Positions 32,230-41,883 of a stretch of 64,000 nt of DNA are shown in pieces. A program made the position numbers and the translations under genes. Under the pieces are notes generated by a model. That model had not been told where the DNA came from, searched no databases, and saw only the letters and a program-made list of their open reading frames with translations. Source of the DNA: Sinorhizobium fredii USDA 257 (GTDB lineage: Bacteria > Pseudomonadota > Alphaproteobacteria > Rhizobiales > Rhizobiaceae); NCBI RefSeq assembly GCF_000265205.3, contig NC_018000.1, positions 1,550,001-1,614,000 of the forward strand, in the 5' to 3' direction. Positions within the stretch are counted from its first letter, which is position 1. The number at the start of each line of letters is the position of its first letter.

Positions 32230-33546
32230 TCAGACGCGATAGTAGCGGTTCGCCCGTCGTTCGGCCTCGACAACGGCGTCCTCAGGCGTCATTTGGCCGG
32301 TCACTGCGGCTGCGAACATGTCGACCAGGACGTAATCCGCCATAACGCCTGCCGAGGCATAGCCGAGCGGACCGGCATAGCCATTCGGCCGAAGGGTCTC
32401 GGAGGCCTTGGCATAGGGCGCATGGATCGGGTCGGAGGTCCAGACCGGGTTGTTGGCGAACGCCTTCAGCGGCTGGCAGCAGTAGGCACTCGAACCCTGG
32501 ATCCAGGCATTCATCTGGTCGGCCTCCATCATGAACTTGATGTAGGCCTTGGCCGCTTCCGGATATTGGCTGTGGCTGAAGAGCAGGATCGAGCTCGTCT
32601 GGTGCAGTTCGACGCTCTGGCCGACCGGGCCGATCGGGAAGTTGGTGGTGCGGATGTCCGCCGCCAGCTCGGCGAGCGCCGCGTCCTTCTTGGCAGCATA
32701 GTAGAGCGAGACGCCGTTCGCCGTCAGCGATACCTGGCCGGCGAGGAAGGCGCGGTTGTTGTTGATGTCGAGCCAGCTTTCCGTGCCCGGAATGAAGGTC
32801 TCGTAGAGCTGCTTGGCGTAGTTGATCGCCGCCAGCGTCTCGGGGCTGTTGATGGTGACCTTGCCGCCTTCGTCGACCATCTTGCCGCCGTGGCTCCAGA
32901 GCAGCCAGTGGGCGTAGTTGTTGCCGTCGCCGACCGCCTTGCCGTGCGGGAAGCCGGCCGGCGTGCCCTTAGCCTTCATCGCCTTGCAGAGCTCGAGGAA
33001 GCCTGCCGTGTCCTTGGGGAATTCACTGAAGCCCGCCGCTTTCATATGACTGTCGCGGTAGCAGACGGCGTTGCCGATCGCCGTCAGCGGCATGGCGATG
33101 AACTTATCGTCGCGAGTCGCATAGCCCTTCACGCCGTCGTACCAGCCGCCATATTTGTTGCCGAGGTAATTGGCGAGTTCGGTGACGTCGACGAGCTTGT
33201 CCGGATATTGATGCGCATCGTCGAACCAGCACATCACCATATCCGGGCCGGAGCCGACATTCGCGGCGACGGCCGCCTTCGGGCGAATGTCTTCCCAGCT
33301 TTCCTTGTCGATGCGGACCTCGACGCCGGTTGACTCGGTGAACTTCTTGGTGTTGGCAAGCCAGGCGTCCTCGTCGCCCTTGACGAAGGGCGTCCACCTC
33401 AGAAGCCTGAGGCTTGCGCCTTCTTCCGGCTTGTAGCTCGGCTCGGCGGCTTGCGCGAAGGATGGGCGGATCCCGAGCGGCGAAAGCCCCGTTATACCGG
33501 CAATCGCCGCGGAACCTGCGAGAAAGTCACGTCTCTTTATCGGCAT
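32230..33546 (-). CDS. Sugar ABC transporter binding protein (CUT1, Tat-exported)
   Basis: A 438-residue extracellular binding protein starting at MPIKRRDFLAGSAAIAG (33546); the ATG is preceded by AAGGAGGAG and the longer frame is dropped. KRRDFLAG is a twin-arginine motif, so it is exported folded. The mature part has MVMCWFDDAHQYPDKLVDV and VADYV-type C-terminal features of MalE-like proteins. Linked to D-erythronate dehydrogenase, the ligand is probably a tetronate or a sugar that yields one. Confidence 0.92.
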   Translation of the reverse strand: MPIKRRDFLAGSAAIAGITGLSPLGIRPSFAQAAEPSYKPEEGASLRLLRWTPFVKGDEDAWLANTKKFTESTGVEVRIDKESWEDIRPKAAVAANVGSGPDMVMCWFDDAHQYPDKLVDVTELANYLGNKYGGWYDGVKGYATRDDKFIAMPLTAIGNAVCYRDSHMKAAGFSEFPKDTAGFLELCKAMKAKGTPAGFPHGKAVGDGNNYAHWLLWSHGGKMVDEGGKVTINSPETLAAINYAKQLYETFIPGTESWLDINNNRAFLAGQVSLTANGVSLYYAAKKDAALAELAADIRTTNFPIGPVGQSVELHQTSSILLFSHSQYPEAAKAYIKFMMEADQMNAWIQGSSAYCCQPLKAFANNPVWTSDPIHAPYAKASETLRPNGYAGPLGYASAGVMADYVLVDMFAAAVTGQMTPEDAVVEAERRANRYYRV

Positions 33547-33694
33547 TTGGTACTCCTCCTTGAAACAGCGGGAGCATTTCTTCCGCCATTCGCCGTCCCG
33601 CTTGGCGAATGCGGCGACCCCGATGCCTGGCATTGCCTGGCATCACCCGCGCGGCATCGAGGAAGGCTCCTCCCCTTCCCCGTCCGCTCGGGCA

Positions 33695-34762
33695 TCAGTC
33701 GATTAGTCGCCGCCCGGTTTCGGCGTCGAACAGGTGAACATGGGCGCCATCGATCGCCAGGCGGATCGTTTCGCCGGGCTTGGCAGTCACCCGCTCACGA
33801 AACACACAGGTCACCTCGTGGCCGCCGAGCCTGGCGATCATCTGAGTTTCGTAGCCGGTCGGCTCGATCACCACGACCTCGGCCGGAAGACCGTTCGGGT
33901 CGAGCGACATGTATTCGGGCCTGAGGCCATAAACGAGATCGCGGCCGCGGGCGGCCGCAGCAGGCCGGGCGACGGGAAGCGCCGTGCCGTCGGCGGTCAT
34001 GAAGGCCGTCGGGTCTTCGGAGTGAAGCCGGCCGCGAATCATGTTCATTGCCGGCGAACCGATGAAGCCGGCGACGAAGAGATTGGCCGGATGGTCGTAG
34101 AGCTCGAGCGGTGCGCCGATCTGCTCGACGATGCCGTCATGCATGACGACGATCTTGTCGGCCATGGTCATCGCCTCGATCTGGTCATGGGTGACATAGA
34201 CCGTCGTCGTCTTCAGCCGCTGGTGCAATTCCTTGATCTCGGCGCGCATGGCGACGCGCAGCTTCGCGTCGAGGTTCGAGAGCGGTTCATCGAACAGGAA
34301 CACCTGCGGATCGCGCACGATCGCCCGGCCCATGGCGACGCGCTGACGCTGGCCGCCGGAAAGCTGACGCGGAAAGCGGTCGAGCAACTTCGAGAGGCCT
34401 AGAATATCCGCCGCCACGCCGACCCGCTTGTCGATCTCGGCCTTCGGCCTGCTTGCCAGCATCAGCGAGAAGGCCATGTTGTCGGCGACCGTCATATGCG
34501 GATAGAGCGCGTAGTTCTGGAACACCATGGCGATGTCGCGATCTTTCGGCGGCAGCCGGTTGACGACGCGGTCGCCGATGCGGATTTCACCGGCAGTGAT
34601 GTTCTCGAGACCCGCCAGCATTCGCAGCAAGGTCGATTTTCCGCAGCCGGACGGACCGACGAGAATGACGAACTCGCCGTCCTCGATTTCGATGTTCACG
34701 CCCTTGATGATGGGAATAGCCCCGAAGGATTTCCGGACATCGACAAAATCCACGCCTGCCAT
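33695..34762 (-). CDS. ABC transporter ATP-binding protein, UgpC/MalK type
   Basis: A 355-residue ATPase from [14 protein letters not shown] (34762), with GGGAGG seven bases upstream. Walker [10 protein letters not shown], signature [14 protein letters not shown], Walker [17 protein letters not shown], then a C-terminal TOBE/MalK regulatory domain. It powers the two permeases downstream. A stem CATTCGCC/GGCGAATG (33587-33594 with 33604-33611) lies in the 148-base gap before the binding protein. Confidence 0.93.
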   Translation of the reverse strand: MAGVDFVDVRKSFGAIPIIKGVNIEIEDGEFVILVGPSGCGKSTLLRMLAGLENITAGEIRIGDRVVNRLPPKDRDIAMVFQNYALYPHMTVADNMAFSLMLASRPKAEIDKRVGVAADILGLSKLLDRFPRQLSGGQRQRVAMGRAIVRDPQVFLFDEPLSNLDAKLRVAMRAEIKELHQRLKTTTVYVTHDQIEAMTMADKIVVMHDGIVEQIGAPLELYDHPANLFVAGFIGSPAMNMIRGRLHSEDPTAFMTADGTALPVARPAAAARGRDLVYGLRPEYMSLDPNGLPAEVVVIEPTGYETQMIARLGGHEVTCVFRERVTAKPGETIRLAIDGAHVHLFDAETGRRLID

Positions 34763-34830
34763 TCGCGTTCCTCCCAAAACTCAATCCTGCTCTGCCTCCA
34801 TCCCTCAGTGGACGGGCAAAGGCTTTGATC

Positions 34831-35607
34831 CTATCCGCGACCGACCAGCGGCATCTTCGTTGCCATCACCGTCATCGTCAGCACGTTCGCCGTGAGTGGC
34901 AGGCTCGCCATGTAGACGACGGCGTCGGCGACATGCTCGACCGGAATGGTCGGCTCCGCCGCGATCTCACCATTGGCCTGCAGCACGCCGCTGCTCATCC
35001 TCTGCGTCATGTCGGTTGCGGCATTGCCGATATCGATTTGCCCGCAGGCAATGTCGAACGGCCGCCCGTCGAGCGCCGTCGACTTGGTAAGCCCGGTGAT
35101 CGCGTGCTTGGTCGCGGTGTAGGGTGCCGAGTTGGGCCGGGGCGTCGTCGCCGAAATCGAGCCGTTGTTGATGATCCGGCCGCCGCGCGGGTCCTGCGTC
35201 TTCATCAAACGGAACGCCTGCTGGGTGCAGAGAAAGGCGCCGGTCAGGTTCGCCGCAACAATTCCGCTCCACTGCTCGAACGTCACCTCTTCGAGCGGCA
35301 CCGGCGGCACGGTCGAACCGGCATTGTTGACAAGCAGGTCGAGCCGCCCGAACTCTGCCCGGACCGCATCGAAAAGCGCTGCAACCTGGCCGGGATCGCC
35401 AACATCGCAGGCGATCGCCCGGACAATGCCGCCGGTTTGCGCGGCGATTTCCGCCACCGCGCGCTGCAACACATCCGCACGACGCCCGGTGATGACGAGG
35501 AGGTAGCCCTCGGCGCTCAGTCCCGTGGCGATGCCGCGCCCGACGCCGGAACCTCCGCCTGTCACCAGCGCGATCTTTCCCTCGCCCGATCTCTTGCCCT
35601 GCGTCAT
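34831..35607 (-). CDS. Short-chain dehydrogenase/reductase in the tetronate operon
   Basis: A 258-residue SDR from [25 protein letters not shown]; the 62-residue upstream extension overlaps the dehydrogenase gene and is discarded. Motifs: [16 protein letters not shown]12-YTATK. It begins one base after the stop of the D-erythronate dehydrogenase gene. It may oxidise another tetritol or tetronate so that more than one four-carbon compound enters the pathway; the substrate is not known. Confidence 0.84.
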   Translation of the reverse strand: MTQGKRSGEGKIALVTGGGSGVGRGIATGLSAEGYLLVITGRRADVLQRAVAEIAAQTGGIVRAIACDVGDPGQVAALFDAVRAEFGRLDLLVNNAGSTVPPVPLEEVTFEQWSGIVAANLTGAFLCTQQAFRLMKTQDPRGGRIINNGSISATTPRPNSAPYTATKHAITGLTKSTALDGRPFDIACGQIDIGNAATDMTQRMSSGVLQANGEIAAEPTIPVEHVADAVVYMASLPLTANVLTMTVMATKMPLVGRG

Positions 35608-35608
35608 G

Positions 35609-36592
35609 TCAGATCTTCCCTCCGAGTTCGTCCTCGATATGGATCCGGATGATCTCGTCGAAGCTGCTTTCGGCCGTAAAGCCCAGTTCGCGCGCACGGC
35701 GCGCATCGAAATTCGTCGGCCAGCCGGCGACGATCGCGCCGATGACCGGGTCCGGCTCACGGCGGATGAGGCTCGCGGCCTTTGGGCCGGCAATGCGCTT
35801 CAGCGCCTCGATCTCCTCCCCGACCAGCGCGGACAATCCCGGCATGGTCAGGTTGCGCCGCGGGCCGATCCGGCCTGTATCCATTCGCGCCGCGTGGACG
35901 AAGAAGCCGACGGCCGAGCGCGGGCTTGCGAACCAGTGGCGAACGTTTTCGTCGACCGGTAGAATAGCCTCCTGCCCGGCAAGCGGCTCGCGCAGGATGT
36001 TGGAGAAGAAGCCGGACGCCGCCTTGTTCGGCTTGCCCGGCCGGATGCAGATGGTCGGCAGGCGGATGCCAATGCCGTCGAAAAAGGCGCGCCGCGAATA
36101 ATCGGCAAGCAGCAATTCGCAGATCGCCTTCTGGGTGCCATAGCTCGTCAGCGGCGTCGTGAAGAACTCGTCACCGATCTTTTCCGGAAACGGCTGTCCG
36201 AAGACGGCAATCGAGGAGGCGAAAACGAGACGCGGGCAATAGCGCTCGCGTTGACCCTCGCGGCGGATGGCCTCGAAGAGCGACCGCGTCCCGTCGAGAT
36301 TGACGCGATAGCCCTTGTCGAAATCCGCCTCCGCCTCGCCCGAAACAATTGCCGCGAGGTGAAAGATGACGTCCGGCCGCGTCGCGACCAGCTGCTCGGC
36401 GCTGCGCTCCGATGAGAGATCGAGCGCCAGCGCCGTCGAGATTGCGGAAAACGCCGCAGGAACCGGCGGTTCGATCACATCCACCAGCGTCAGCCGCGCG
36501 ATCTCGTAGCCGAGGGTGCCCGGCTCGGATGCCAGTTTGTCGACGAGTTTCCGGCCGATCATGCCGGCCGCACCTATGATCATGACATGCAT
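35609..36592 (-). CDS. denD: D-erythronate dehydrogenase
   Basis: A 327-residue extended SDR starting [20 protein letters not shown]. The N-terminal GAAGMIG is the NAD site; [14 protein letters not shown] and YGTQKAICE carry the serine and the YxxxK pair; [16 protein letters not shown] is typical of DenD. It should oxidise D-erythronate to 2-oxo-D-erythronate, the first step before OtnI, OtnK and OtnC, all encoded within 8 kb. It follows the GntR regulator by 35 bases. Confidence 0.88.
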   Translation of the reverse strand: MHVMIIGAAGMIGRKLVDKLASEPGTLGYEIARLTLVDVIEPPVPAAFSAISTALALDLSSERSAEQLVATRPDVIFHLAAIVSGEAEADFDKGYRVNLDGTRSLFEAIRREGQRERYCPRLVFASSIAVFGQPFPEKIGDEFFTTPLTSYGTQKAICELLLADYSRRAFFDGIGIRLPTICIRPGKPNKAASGFFSNILREPLAGQEAILPVDENVRHWFASPRSAVGFFVHAARMDTGRIGPRRNLTMPGLSALVGEEIEALKRIAGPKAASLIRREPDPVIGAIVAGWPTNFDARRARELGFTAESSFDEIIRIHIEDELGGKI

Positions 36593-36627
36593 TCGCGGCG
36601 AACCTCCTCCGTTCGGCCACACCCGGA

Positions 36628-37404
36628 TCACTCCGGGTTGCGCGTGCTTTTGTGCTTCTGTTTCCTGCCGTTCGCGTCGACGAGCAATTCCTTCGTCGTC
36701 TGATAGATGCGCATCAGGTGTTGGTGAAAGGCTGCGACGACCGCCTCGCGGTCGTGCCGCCGCAGCGCCTCGACGATTTCGCTGTGATCCTTGTAACTGG
36801 CCTCGATCGCCCCGGGGCGCGACATGGCGCTGCGCCGGTAGTCCATCATGTAAGTATACAGGTCCGTGACGAAGTCCGAGAGCAGCGGATTGCCGCAGGC
36901 CCGGTAGATCGCCACGTGGAATTCGCGGTCGCAGATGAGGAAACGCATCGCGTCGTCGCCGCCGAGCCTCTGAGCGTCGAGTAGGCTTTCGAGCTTCTTC
37001 AGCGCTTCCTCGTCGATGTTTTCGGCAGCGTCACCGACCACCTTCAGCTCCAGGTGCAGCCGAGCGGCATGGACGTCCTCGAGATCATAGCTGTCGATGG
37101 CGTTCGGCGAAGCGATAGTCACCGTCACGTCGCTGAGATCGACATCGGCAACGCGGCTTCGGCTTCCTTGCGACACCTCGATGATGCCGCGCGCCGCAAG
37201 CGTCTGAATTGCACCGCGCACCGTCTCGCGGCTGACATGGAGGACGTTGGCGAGCTCCCGTTCGCCCGGCAGTTCATCGCCGGGTCTCAGCATGTTCGTC
37301 GCCACCAGCACCATCAGCTTGTCGGCAATCACCTCACGCGCCGTACGGCGGTCGAGGCTGCGCCCCACCTTCGGCATCTGCGTGAGTATCGGACTGCCAG
37401 TCAT
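36628..37404 (-). CDS. FadR-subfamily GntR regulator of the erythronate operon
   Basis: A 258-residue regulator from the ATG at 37404 (AAGGAG upstream; a GTG at 37413 is in frame). Winged helix with LPGERELANVLHVSRETVRG, then an FCD domain with ARLHLELKVVGDAAEN and CDREFHVAIYRACGNP. It is the first gene of the operon GntR-denD-SDR-ATPase-binding protein-permeases. A 31-base palindrome sits directly before it and is its likely operator. Confidence 0.88.
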   Translation of the reverse strand: MTGSPILTQMPKVGRSLDRRTAREVIADKLMVLVATNMLRPGDELPGERELANVLHVSRETVRGAIQTLAARGIIEVSQGSRSRVADVDLSDVTVTIASPNAIDSYDLEDVHAARLHLELKVVGDAAENIDEEALKKLESLLDAQRLGGDDAMRFLICDREFHVAIYRACGNPLLSDFVTDLYTYMMDYRRSAMSRPGAIEASYKDHSEIVEALRRHDREAVVAAFHQHLMRIYQTTKELLVDANGRKQKHKSTRNPE

Positions 37405-37419
37405 CGGCGCCACTCCTTC

Positions 37420-37450
37420 ACTGATCCACTGGTTGGTCCAGCAGATCAGT
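37420..37450 (-). promoter_or_regulatory. 31-base palindromic operator before the erythronate regulator
   Basis: Symmetric about 37435: ACTGATC, 2 bases, CTGG, 5 bases, CCAG, 2 bases, GATCAGT. The arms match perfectly over 11 of 13 positions on each side. It ends 16 bases before the regulator start, so bound protein could block the promoter or early elongation. Confidence 0.65.
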
Positions 37451-37631
37451 AATACGAATAGAGGCCGTCATCGAGCCTCCGGTCAAGGCCAGTTCGTCGC
37501 CGCACTGCACCAAAAATGCACGCATTTCTCGTGCGGCGCACCAGGAGCTGCCCGCGGTGGCCGCGAAGGAACGGCGCCTCAACCGGCTGTTTCAGTGATT
37601 TAGAGGACTTGTCGGCCGCGGCTATCGGGCC

Positions 37632-38309
37632 TCAACCGTGGTCATGGCCATCATGGTCGTGATGGGAGGGCAGATCGAGACCGAAGGTGTTGACGAGATC
37701 GGCCACCTGATCCGGGCTGAGGTAACGCGGGTTGAGGTTGCGCAGAAGCAGATAGAGCTTCGCCGTTTCCTCCAGTTCCTCCGTGGCGAAGACCGCCGCT
37801 TCGAGGCTGTCTCCCGCCACCACCGGCCCATGATTGGCAAGGAGCACGGAAGAATATTTGCCGGCGAGCCCGCGGATCGCGTCGGCGACTGCCGGGTCGC
37901 CGGGGCGGTAGTAGGGTACCAGCGCCGTCTCGCCGGCGCGCATGAGATAATAGGGCGTCATCGGCGGCAGCGCTGCGCGCGGATCGATCTCCGGCAGCAT
38001 GGTGAGCGCAACCGCGTGGGTCGAATGGAGATGGACGATGGCACGGGCGCTGCCGCGTGACTCATAAAGGGCCGTGTGCAGCGGTATCTCTTTCGTCGGT
38101 TTGTCGCCTGAGACGAGCCGCCCCTCGGCATCGAGCCGCGCGATGCGGGCCGGGTCGAGAAAGCCGAGCGATGCGTTGGTGGGGGTTACCAACCAGCCGC
38201 CGTCGTCGAGCCTGAGCGAGATGTTGCCGGAGGAGCCCGGCGTCAGCCCTCGCTCGAACAGCGATCGTCCGTAACGGCAGATTTCCTCGCGCAGTCGGCT
38301 CTCGGACAT
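37632..38309 (-). CDS. otnC: 3-oxo-tetronate 4-phosphate decarboxylase (class II aldolase family)
   Basis: A 225-residue class II aldolase/adducin protein from MSESRLREEICRYG (38309), with GAAAGGAT upstream. SSGNISLR, VSGDKPTKEIPLHTALY, VHLHSTHAVAL (metal histidines) and LLANHGPVVAG are family blocks. It should decarboxylate 3-oxo-tetronate 4-phosphate to dihydroxyacetone phosphate, the last step for both D-erythronate and L-threonate. The C-terminus ends in a histidine/aspartate-rich tail (SHHDHDGHDHG) that could bind metal. It lies 16 bases after lacI. Confidence 0.88.
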   Translation of the reverse strand: MSESRLREEICRYGRSLFERGLTPGSSGNISLRLDDGGWLVTPTNASLGFLDPARIARLDAEGRLVSGDKPTKEIPLHTALYESRGSARAIVHLHSTHAVALTMLPEIDPRAALPPMTPYYLMRAGETALVPYYRPGDPAVADAIRGLAGKYSSVLLANHGPVVAGDSLEAAVFATEELEETAKLYLLLRNLNPRYLSPDQVADLVNTFGLDLPSHHDHDGHDHG

Positions 38310-38325
38310 TGCAGATCCTTTCAAT

Positions 38326-39330
38326 TCAGGCGGTTGCGCCTTCGACCAGTTCGAAGCCGAGATCGACCACCTGGGGCGGCGCGTTGGTGACGACGAGTTC
38401 CGCCGCCAATTGCCCCGTCGCAACGCGAGGGGTGCGAATGGTCGACAACGGCTGCGGCGTCACCCGGCCGATATCGAGGCCGTTGTAGCCGAAGATCGCC
38501 AGTTGCGAGGGAATCGAAATCCCGCGCGCCAGGCAGTGAAAGTAGCCGCCGATCGCCATATCGTCGTTGGAAAAGTAGACCGCATCGAGATCGACATATC
38601 TGGCGAGCAGCCGCTCCAGGCCCAGCCGTCCGCTTTCCACCGACGACGCGCCGGAGCAAATCTCGCGATCAACAAGCGGAGAACCGGCAGCGGCGAGCGT
38701 TTCGCAGAAGGCGGCAAAGCGCTTGCCGGCGCGGGTATCGCGATCGAGGTCGTGCCCGACATAGCCGATCCGGCGATAGCCGCGCTTCAGCAGGAACTCG
38801 GCACTGGCGCGCCCGGCCGCGCGATTGGAAAAGCCGACGGCCAGATCGACCGCCGTGCCATCGACATCGAGCACTTCGACGACCCGGGAGCCGCTGGCGC
38901 GCAGCATCTTCAGCGTGCCTTCGGTGTGTTCGAAGCCAGCGAGCATGACCGCCGTCGGCCGCCAGGCGAGCATCGCGGCGACAAGCGCCTCCTCGCGCTG
39001 TGGATCGTAATCGGTGACGGAAAAGACGGCCTGATGCCTGTTCTTCTCCAAAACGCCGCTAGCGCCGCGCAGCACGTCGGGGAAGACGATATTGGAGAGC
39101 GAAGGGATCACGAAGGCGACAAGGCGCGAACCGGCGGAAGCGAGCGTCCCCGCGATCCGGTTCGGCACATAGCCGAGCCGCTCGACGGCCTCCATCACCC
39201 GCTCCCTGGCCTTGCGCGAAAACGACCCCTCGTTTCTGAGCACGCGCGATACCGTGCTCTCGCCGACACCGGCGGCTTCGGCGACCTCCGCAAGCGTGAC
39301 CGCGCTCTGCTGCTTGAAATCGAAATCCAC
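38326..39330 (-). CDS. LacI-family repressor of the threonate genes
   Basis: A 334-residue LacI regulator. I chose the GTG at 39330 (AGG seven bases upstream) because it gives normal length and keeps the start clear of the operator cluster; ATGs at 39390 and 39414 are alternatives. HTH: VTLAEVAEAAGVGESTVSRV; hinge region YVPNRIAGTL; periplasmic-binding-like effector domain to the C-terminus. It is cotranscribed with otnC and divergent from the MFS transporter; three perfect or near-perfect LacI-type operators lie between. Confidence 0.88.
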   Translation of the reverse strand: MDFDFKQQSAVTLAEVAEAAGVGESTVSRVLRNEGSFSRKARERVMEAVERLGYVPNRIAGTLASAGSRLVAFVIPSLSNIVFPDVLRGASGVLEKNRHQAVFSVTDYDPQREEALVAAMLAWRPTAVMLAGFEHTEGTLKMLRASGSRVVEVLDVDGTAVDLAVGFSNRAAGRASAEFLLKRGYRRIGYVGHDLDRDTRAGKRFAAFCETLAAAGSPLVDREICSGASSVESGRLGLERLLARYVDLDAVYFSNDDMAIGGYFHCLARGISIPSQLAIFGYNGLDIGRVTPQPLSTIRTPRVATGQLAAELVVTNAPPQVVDLGFELVEGATA

Positions 39331-39420
39331 GTTAGACCTGACTCTCTGACGGCGGTCGGCCCACCGCAACGTTCCCCGGCGCCAGCGCATCGCCGTCGAA
39401 TCCAGATACTCCATTTTTTT

Positions 39421-39489
39421 TGGCAGCGCTACCAATTTTGGCTTGGCAGCGCTGCCGAAGATCGTTACAGGAGAGTGGCAGCGCTGCCA
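39421..39489. promoter_or_regulatory. Cluster of three LacI-type operators
   Basis: TGGCAGCGCTACCA (39421-39434), GGCAGCGCTGCC (39445-39456) and TGGCAGCGCTGCCA (39476-39489). All share the central CAGCGCT/AGCGCTG core with the CG dyad of LacI-family sites. Centres are 23 and 32 bases apart, about two and three helical turns. They lie between lacI and the MFS transporter gene and could control both directions. Confidence 0.85.
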
Positions 39490-39553
39490 TTTATGCCGCA
39501 CCGTCGGAGCAATTTGCGAGGAGCCCCGGCGAAAATTTCTGGAGGAGGAAATC

Positions 39554-40870
39554 ATGACCCTGGAAACCCCGGCGCCAATCGATGGCGTCTATTCGGACCG
39601 GTCGGCGGAGGATCGCGCCTATAGCAAGGTGTTTTGGAGAATTATCCCGTTCCTGATGCTGTGCTACGTGATCGCCTATCTTGATCGCGTCAATGTCGGT
39701 TTCGCCAAACTGCAGATGTCGAGCGAGCTTGGCCTTTCGGATGCGGCCTACGGCATCGGTGCCGGTATTTTCTTCATCGGCTATTTTCTGTTCGAGGTGC
39801 CAAGCAACGTCATCCTCAACAAGGTCGGGGCCCGGGTGTGGATCGCCCGCATCATGATCACCTGGGGCGTCATCTCCGCCGCTTTCATGTTCACCAGCTC
39901 GGAAACCGTCTTCTACATCCTGCGCTTCCTGCTGGGTGTCGCCGAGGCAGGGTTCTTCCCCGGAATCATCCTTTATCTGACGACCTGGTATCCGGCGCAT
40001 CGGCGCGCCAAGATCATCACCACCTTCATGTCGGCGATCCCGATCTCGTCCATATTAGGCAATCCGCTTTCCGGCCTGCTGATGGACAGTTTCCACGGAA
40101 CGCATGGCCTTTCCGGCTGGCAGTGGATGTTCCTGATCGAAGCGGTTCCTGCGATCCTTTTCGGTGTGGCCACCTTCTTCTACCTTGACGACACCATTGG
40201 GCACGCAAAGTGGCTGACAAGGGAGGAAAAGAAGCTGCTGGCCGCCAATATTGACGCCGAGAACCGGACCAAATCGTCGAGCCCGCACAGCATCACCGGA
40301 ACCCTGACCGACCCGCGCGTCTGGCGCATGTGCCTCATCTATTTCTGCTTCGTACTCGGACAATACGGCCTGAATTTCTGGATGCCGACACTCGTGAAGG
40401 CGACCGGGGTGACCGGGAACCTGAATATCGGCCTGATTTCCGCAATCCCCTATATTTGCACCTTCGTCGCCATGCTGGCGCTCGGGCGCTCCTCGGACCG
40501 GTTCCGCGAACGGCGTTGGCACCTCGTCGTCCCGGCTGTCATCGCCGCCGGCGGCTTTATCGCGGCGACCATGGCAACGAGCACCACGCTGGCGATCGTC
40601 TGCCTGTCGCTTGCTGCCGCCGGCGCCATTAGTTGCGCACCGCTCTTCTGGTCGCTGCCGACGGCTTTTCTTGCCGGGACAGGTGCCGCGGCCGGCATCG
40701 CCTGGATCAACTCGGTCGGAAATCTCGCCGGTTTCCTCGGGCCATTCCTGGTCGGCTATCTCAAGGACTTCACCGGCAACACCAGCGCGGGCATGTATCT
40801 CCTCGCCGCGGCTCTCGTCATCGGTTCGCTGGCGGTGCTGGCGGTTCCCGCAAGGACCGTGAACCGGTAA
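39554..40870 (+). CDS. MFS transporter, anion:cation symporter family (threonate/tartrate/glucarate type)
   Basis: A 438-residue transporter from MTLETPAPIDG (39554) after GGAGGAGG. Twelve helices, with FLMLCYVIAYLDRVNVGFAK and the early motif GIGAGIFFIGYFLFEVPSN typical of GudP/tartrate transporters. In front of ltnD-otnI-otnK it is the likely importer of L-threonate or another tetronate, a second uptake route beside the ABC system. Confidence 0.9.
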   Translation: MTLETPAPIDGVYSDRSAEDRAYSKVFWRIIPFLMLCYVIAYLDRVNVGFAKLQMSSELGLSDAAYGIGAGIFFIGYFLFEVPSNVILNKVGARVWIARIMITWGVISAAFMFTSSETVFYILRFLLGVAEAGFFPGIILYLTTWYPAHRRAKIITTFMSAIPISSILGNPLSGLLMDSFHGTHGLSGWQWMFLIEAVPAILFGVATFFYLDDTIGHAKWLTREEKKLLAANIDAENRTKSSSPHSITGTLTDPRVWRMCLIYFCFVLGQYGLNFWMPTLVKATGVTGNLNIGLISAIPYICTFVAMLALGRSSDRFRERRWHLVVPAVIAAGGFIAATMATSTTLAIVCLSLAAAGAISCAPLFWSLPTAFLAGTGAAAGIAWINSVGNLAGFLGPFLVGYLKDFTGNTSAGMYLLAAALVIGSLAVLAVPARTVNR

Positions 40871-40938
40871 GCTTCCAAATCGGCGCCGCCGGATCCGGCG
40901 GCGCTCCCTTTGCCCCATAAGAGCTGGAGAATCTCCGC

Positions 40939-41871
40939 ATGTCATCGCACGCTGAAAGTCCGGGACGCGCCGTCGCAGCGGCTGTGATCGGTCTCGGTTC
41001 CATGGGCTTCGGAATGGCCCAGTCCATGAAACGCGCCGGCCTCGACGTCGTCGGCTACGACATCACTCCGGCAGCCGTCGATCGCTTCGCCGCAGAAGGC
41101 GGTCGTGGCGCGGAGACCCCCGCCGGAGCGGTTCAAGATGCCGACGTCGTCGTTTCCGTCGTGGTCAATGCCGCGCAGACCGAAACGATCCTGTTCGGGC
41201 CGGGCGGTGTCGCGGCGGCCATGAAGCCCGGCGCCGTCTTCGTCTCGTCGGCTACCATGGATCCGGCAATTGCACGCCGCCTCTGCGAGCAGGTCGAGAC
41301 CCTCGGCCTCCACTATCTCGACGCGCCGATCTCCGGCGGAGCCGCGCGGGCCGCTAAGGGCGAACTGACGATCATGGCGTCGGGCTCGGCCAAGGCCTTC
41401 GCCGCCGCCCGTCCGGCGCTCGACGCGATGGCCGCCAAGGTCTACGAACTTGGCGACGCCGCCGGAACCGGTGCGGCCTTCAAGATGATCAACCAGCTTC
41501 TTGCTGGCGTCCACATCGCCGCCGCCTGCGAAGCGATCACCTTCGCTGCCAAGCAGGGGCTCGATCTCGACAAGGTCTACGAGGTGATCACCGCCTCGGC
41601 CGGCAATTCCTGGATGTTCGAGAATCGCGTCCCGCATGTGCTCGCCGGCGACTACACGCCGCTCAGCGCCATCGAGATCTTCGTCAAGGATCTCGGCATC
41701 GTCCAGGACATGGCGCGGGCCGAGCGCTATCCTGTGCCGCTGGTCGCGGCCGCCCTGCAGATGTATCTCGCCGCTTCGGGTTCCGGCATGGGGCGCGACG
41801 ACGATTCTTCGCTCGCGCGGCTCTACGCCCAGCTTTCCGGCGCCGAGTTGCCCGGCACAAACAAGGCGTAA
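40939..41871 (+). CDS. ltnD: L-threonate dehydrogenase
   Basis: A 310-residue beta-hydroxyacid dehydrogenase: VIGLGSMGFGMAQSM near the N-terminus, DAPISGGAARAAKGELT, and the catalytic lysine in AFKMINQLLAGVH. Context (otnI and otnK directly downstream with 12- and 3-base gaps) points to oxidation of L-threonate at C2 to 2-oxo-tetronate. A 3-hydroxyisobutyrate-type or GarR role is less likely here. Confidence 0.9.
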   Translation: MSSHAESPGRAVAAAVIGLGSMGFGMAQSMKRAGLDVVGYDITPAAVDRFAAEGGRGAETPAGAVQDADVVVSVVVNAAQTETILFGPGGVAAAMKPGAVFVSSATMDPAIARRLCEQVETLGLHYLDAPISGGAARAAKGELTIMASGSAKAFAAARPALDAMAAKVYELGDAAGTGAAFKMINQLLAGVHIAAACEAITFAAKQGLDLDKVYEVITASAGNSWMFENRVPHVLAGDYTPLSAIEIFVKDLGIVQDMARAERYPVPLVAAALQMYLAASGSGMGRDDDSSLARLYAQLSGAELPGTNKA

Positions 41872-41883
41872 AGGACGCTTCCC

